A stretch of 38,063 nucleotides of DNA from an uncultured Actinomycetes bacterium (GTDB lineage Bacteria; Actinomycetota; Actinomycetes; Nanopelagicales; Nanopelagicaceae). Below the pieces are notes generated by a model. The model did not search any database and had not been told where the DNA came from. It saw only the letters and a list, made by a program, of their open reading frames with translations. Below are positions 35,230 to 38,063 of this stretch, piece after piece. The stretch is from positions 1 to 38,063 of the forward strand of contig CAIVDO010000040.1 in NCBI GenBank assembly GCA_903904665.1, written 5' to 3'. A program made the position numbers and the translations under genes. Position 1 is the first letter of the stretch; every line of letters begins with the position of its first letter.

Positions 35230-36780
35230 TCATTCATAGAAATCATCTGGAACTAACTTAATCAACCGAGACTCGATTCCTTGTCTAGATTGACGTGGCA
35301 GCGTTAAAACAAAGTGCGCACCTTTGCCAGGACGGCCCCAAACTTCGAGCTCACCATTATGCAAGCGAGCATCCTCTAGTGCGATTGAAAGGCCAAGACC
35401 GGTTCCACCACGTGTGCGTGCGCGTGATGGATCTGCACGCCAAAAGCGGTCGAAGACGCGATTTAAAGCGCTCTCATCTAAGCCAATGCCATGATCGCGT
35501 ACTCCTACGGCAACATCATGTTCACTTGCCAAAATTGTCACTGCAATAGGTTTTTCCTCAGCATGATCTATCGCATTGGAGAAGATATTTCGCAATATCC
35601 GCTCAACTCTTCGAATATCGGCCTTCATAGTGATGCTCTCTGCAATTGCATAGATTCGAAGCTCTGTGGAACGCTCCTTTGCAACTAAAGCCAGGTCTTG
35701 AGCACAGCGATTAGCCAATGAAACAATGTCGAAATCAACTGCTTCGATTACAGCAACCTCTGCATCAAAGCGACTTACCTCAAGAAGATCTTCAAGCAAA
35801 CGCTCAAATCGATCGAGCTGGGCTACAAGGAGTTCTGTACTACGTGCAACGACCGGATCGAAACTCTCGCGCGATGCATTAATTACTTCTGATGCCATAC
35901 GAAGAGTAGTTAAAGGGGTTCTAAGTTCGTGTGAAACATCTGAAACAAAGCGCTGCTGAACTCGTGAAAGGTTTTCAAGTCTTGCAATCTGCTTTTCTAG
36001 TGATTCAGCCATCTCATTAAATGCTGTACCAAGTGTGGCGATCTCATCTTGCGAAACCACCTTCATCCGTTGACGAAAATCACCAGAAGTAAACCGTGCG
36101 GCAATTTCTGCCGCTTCACGTACAGGGCGGACTACTTGGCGAACTACAAGCCAAACAATCATGGCAATGAGAAAAACGAGCACAGTGCCAGTAAGGAGTA
36201 GCAATCTTTGAATGAGATCTAGGGTTGCATTTTGATTAGCGAGAGAGAAAACCATATACATTTCATATTGACCAGCACCTGGTATCTGAACTTTCTGGCC
36301 AAAAGCTAAGCCGGGAATGCTCTGTCCCCCGGTATATCGAATATTGATATTGGAAGAGACCATGTCATTACTTTTACGGACACGCTTACTTAAATAATCT
36401 GGAATTGATTTTGGATCAACTAAATTTGAAGAGATTTCATAATCTTGAATTCGAGTATTTCCGGGGCTTCTGATAAAGATAACTTCACGGGCGTTTTCAT
36501 TTGAAGTTAAAGAGGTTGCAGAACTAATAACATCATCAACAACTTTGTGCACGGCTGCATCTTTTTCGCCCTGTGCCAACAGGAATCGATACTCAGCACT
36601 AAAGATCGTTGATCTAGCTTCAATGCGAGAGGAATCTAGATTTACTTTTTTGATACCGGTTGCTAGCTGTGAGTTAAGGGCAGAACCTGTCAGATATACA
36701 ACACCAAGTGATAATAGGACGGTAGAGATGATCACTCTTGTAGCAAGGGAGTTACGAAGACGTAAGAAAATTCGGTTCAT
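35230..36780 (-). CDS. mtrB: Sensor histidine kinase MtrB
   Basis: HAMP, FVSDVSHELRTPLTTLRMASEVI, RARTRGGTGLGLSIALEDARLHNG; immediately downstream of MtrA. Confidence 0.92.
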   Translation of the reverse strand: MNRIFLRLRNSLATRVIISTVLLSLGVVYLTGSALNSQLATGIKKVNLDSSRIEARSTIFSAEYRFLLAQGEKDAAVHKVVDDVISSATSLTSNENAREVIFIRSPGNTRIQDYEISSNLVDPKSIPDYLSKRVRKSNDMVSSNINIRYTGGQSIPGLAFGQKVQIPGAGQYEMYMVFSLANQNATLDLIQRLLLLTGTVLVFLIAMIVWLVVRQVVRPVREAAEIAARFTSGDFRQRMKVVSQDEIATLGTAFNEMAESLEKQIARLENLSRVQQRFVSDVSHELRTPLTTLRMASEVINASRESFDPVVARSTELLVAQLDRFERLLEDLLEVSRFDAEVAVIEAVDFDIVSLANRCAQDLALVAKERSTELRIYAIAESITMKADIRRVERILRNIFSNAIDHAEEKPIAVTILASEHDVAVGVRDHGIGLDESALNRVFDRFWRADPSRARTRGGTGLGLSIALEDARLHNGELEVWGRPGKGAHFVLTLPRQSRQGIESRLIKLVPDDFYE

Positions 36781-36783
36781 AGT

Positions 36784-37470
36784 TTAGGAACCGCCCATTA
36801 CTCCAGCTTTATAACCAACCCCACGCACAGTCACGACGATCTCTGGACGCTCTGGATCATGTTCAATTTTGGAACGAAGCCGTTGGACGTGAACGTTTAC
36901 TAAACGGGTATCGGTGGAATGCCGATAACCCCAAACTTCGCTGAGCAATGCATCTCGTGTGAATACGCGCCCAGGCTCTTTAGCAAGTGCAACTAATAGA
37001 TCAAACTCTAAACGTGTAAGTGAAATCTGCTTGCCTGCCCGCAATACCTGGTGGGCTTGAACATCAATTGCAAGGTCACAAATCGTCAATAAACCTGCAA
37101 TATCAACGTTGGTGCGGCGCAGACGGGTTCGGATACGTGCGATGAGCTCGGATGGATGTCTAAATGGCTTGACCATGTAGTCATCAGCGCCTGCTTCAAG
37201 ACCACGCACAACATCATGTGAGTCACCTTTTGCAGTCAACATAATGATTGGAACCATAGATTCGGCGCGAATCAATTTACAAACTTCAATTCCATCAAGG
37301 CCAGGCAACATAACATCCAACAGAACTAAATCTGGTGGATTGTTACGAAAAACATCTAGAACTTCATCCCCGCGACTTACGAGGTCTACATCAATACCTG
37401 CACCGGTTAAAACTATGCCGAGCATTTCGGCAAGGTCCTGGTCGTCATCGACGACCATAACCAAAGTCAT
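36784..37470 (-). CDS. mtrA: Response regulator MtrA
   Basis: VMVVDDDQDLAEMLGIVL, LVLLDVMLPGLDGIEVCKLIR, winged-helix DTRLVNVHVQRLRSKIEHDPERPEIVVTVRGVGYKAG. Confidence 0.94.
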   Translation of the reverse strand: MTLVMVVDDDQDLAEMLGIVLTGAGIDVDLVSRGDEVLDVFRNNPPDLVLLDVMLPGLDGIEVCKLIRAESMVPIIMLTAKGDSHDVVRGLEAGADDYMVKPFRHPSELIARIRTRLRRTNVDIAGLLTICDLAIDVQAHQVLRAGKQISLTRLEFDLLVALAKEPGRVFTRDALLSEVWGYRHSTDTRLVNVHVQRLRSKIEHDPERPEIVVTVRGVGYKAGVMGGS

Positions 37471-38063
37471 TAGCTACCGTGCTCCCAAGAGTTCAGGTAC
37501 ATATCCTGTGCTGGAGTTAGAACATCGATAACTCCGCCCATGCTCTTTAACTTCAGGCTTGCAACTTCCTTGTCAATATAAGTAGGAACGTTGTGAACGC
37601 CAGCCTTGAGATTCTTTGCTTCCTTAACAAGATACTCAGCAGTTAACGCTTGATCAGAGAAAGACATATCCATAACCGATGCTGGGTGACCTTCTGCAGC
37701 GCCAAGATTAACTAGTCGGCCTTCTGCAAGAAGTAGTAAGCGACGGCCATCTGCCATTACATACTCATCTGTTTGGTGGCGCATCTTTGCATTCTTCTTG
37801 ACTGAATGCTGTTCAAGCCAAGCTACATCGATTTCAATATCGAAGTGGCCTGAGTTGGCCATGATTGCGCCATCCTTCATTACTGAGAAGTGCTCTTCGC
37901 GTAATACATCGCGGTTTCCTGTGACAGTGATAAATACATCTCCGACCTTTGCAGCATCTGCCATTGGCATAACGCGGAAGCCTTGCATCATTGCATCAAG
38001 TGCCTTAGTTGGATCGATCTCAGTAACGATTACATCTGCGCCCATTCCCTTAGCGCGCTCTGC
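37470..38063 (-). CDS. ahcY: Adenosylhomocysteinase, C-terminal portion; 5' end outside window
   Basis: AERAKGMGADVIVTEIDPTKALDAMMQGFRVMPM...DVFITVTGNRDVL...NLGAAEGHPASVMDMSFSDQAL; reading frame continues past the window edge. Confidence 0.96.
   Translation of the reverse strand, partial: AERAKGMGADVIVTEIDPTKALDAMMQGFRVMPMADAAKVGDVFITVTGNRDVLREEHFSVMKDGAIMANSGHFDIEIDVAWLEQHSVKKNAKMRHQTDEYVMADGRRLLLLAEGRLVNLGAAEGHPASVMDMSFSDQALTAEYLVKEAKNLKAGVHNVPTYIDKEVASLKLKSMGGVIDVLTPAQDMYLNSWEHGS

Overview
The window looks like a gene-dense, chromosomal, low-GC actinobacterial segment. WhiB1, PdtaS-like, MtrA/MtrB, SecA/Rv3235-family and AhcY are all present, so I infer a streamlined freshwater acI/Nanopelagicales-type genome (lineage is inference only). 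I see no CRISPR array, transposase, integrase or complete known defence system. Main content: a b6-type cytochrome b operon with an unlisted 54-aa membrane ORF; an aquaporin-ArsC pair; a tight minus-strand operon encoding a collagen-like secreted protein, a Lys-rich membrane-anchored protein, a MotA/ExbB-like plus MotB/ExbD-like pair and a TctC-like binding protein, divergent from a NarL-type two-component system; argG; two methyltransferases; an OmpR-type two-component system; GH13; TerC; a short HPF; a transsulfuration cluster; a LacI regulator; alkA; msrAB; tRNA-Arg(CCG); whiB1; a PdtaS-like kinase; CpaE/CpaB-like genes; secA; comF; mtrBA; ahcY. The best candidate for an undescribed system is the collagen-like/MotAB-like operon (about 2.77-7.84 kb) with its divergent two-component system and an ~11-bp phased GTTG/CAAC array between them. 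Other structural points are the interlocked stop codons at four of the five convergent gene pairs, a phased CTGCAA array upstream of the lacI-type gene, and three consecutive dyads in the whiB1 leader.
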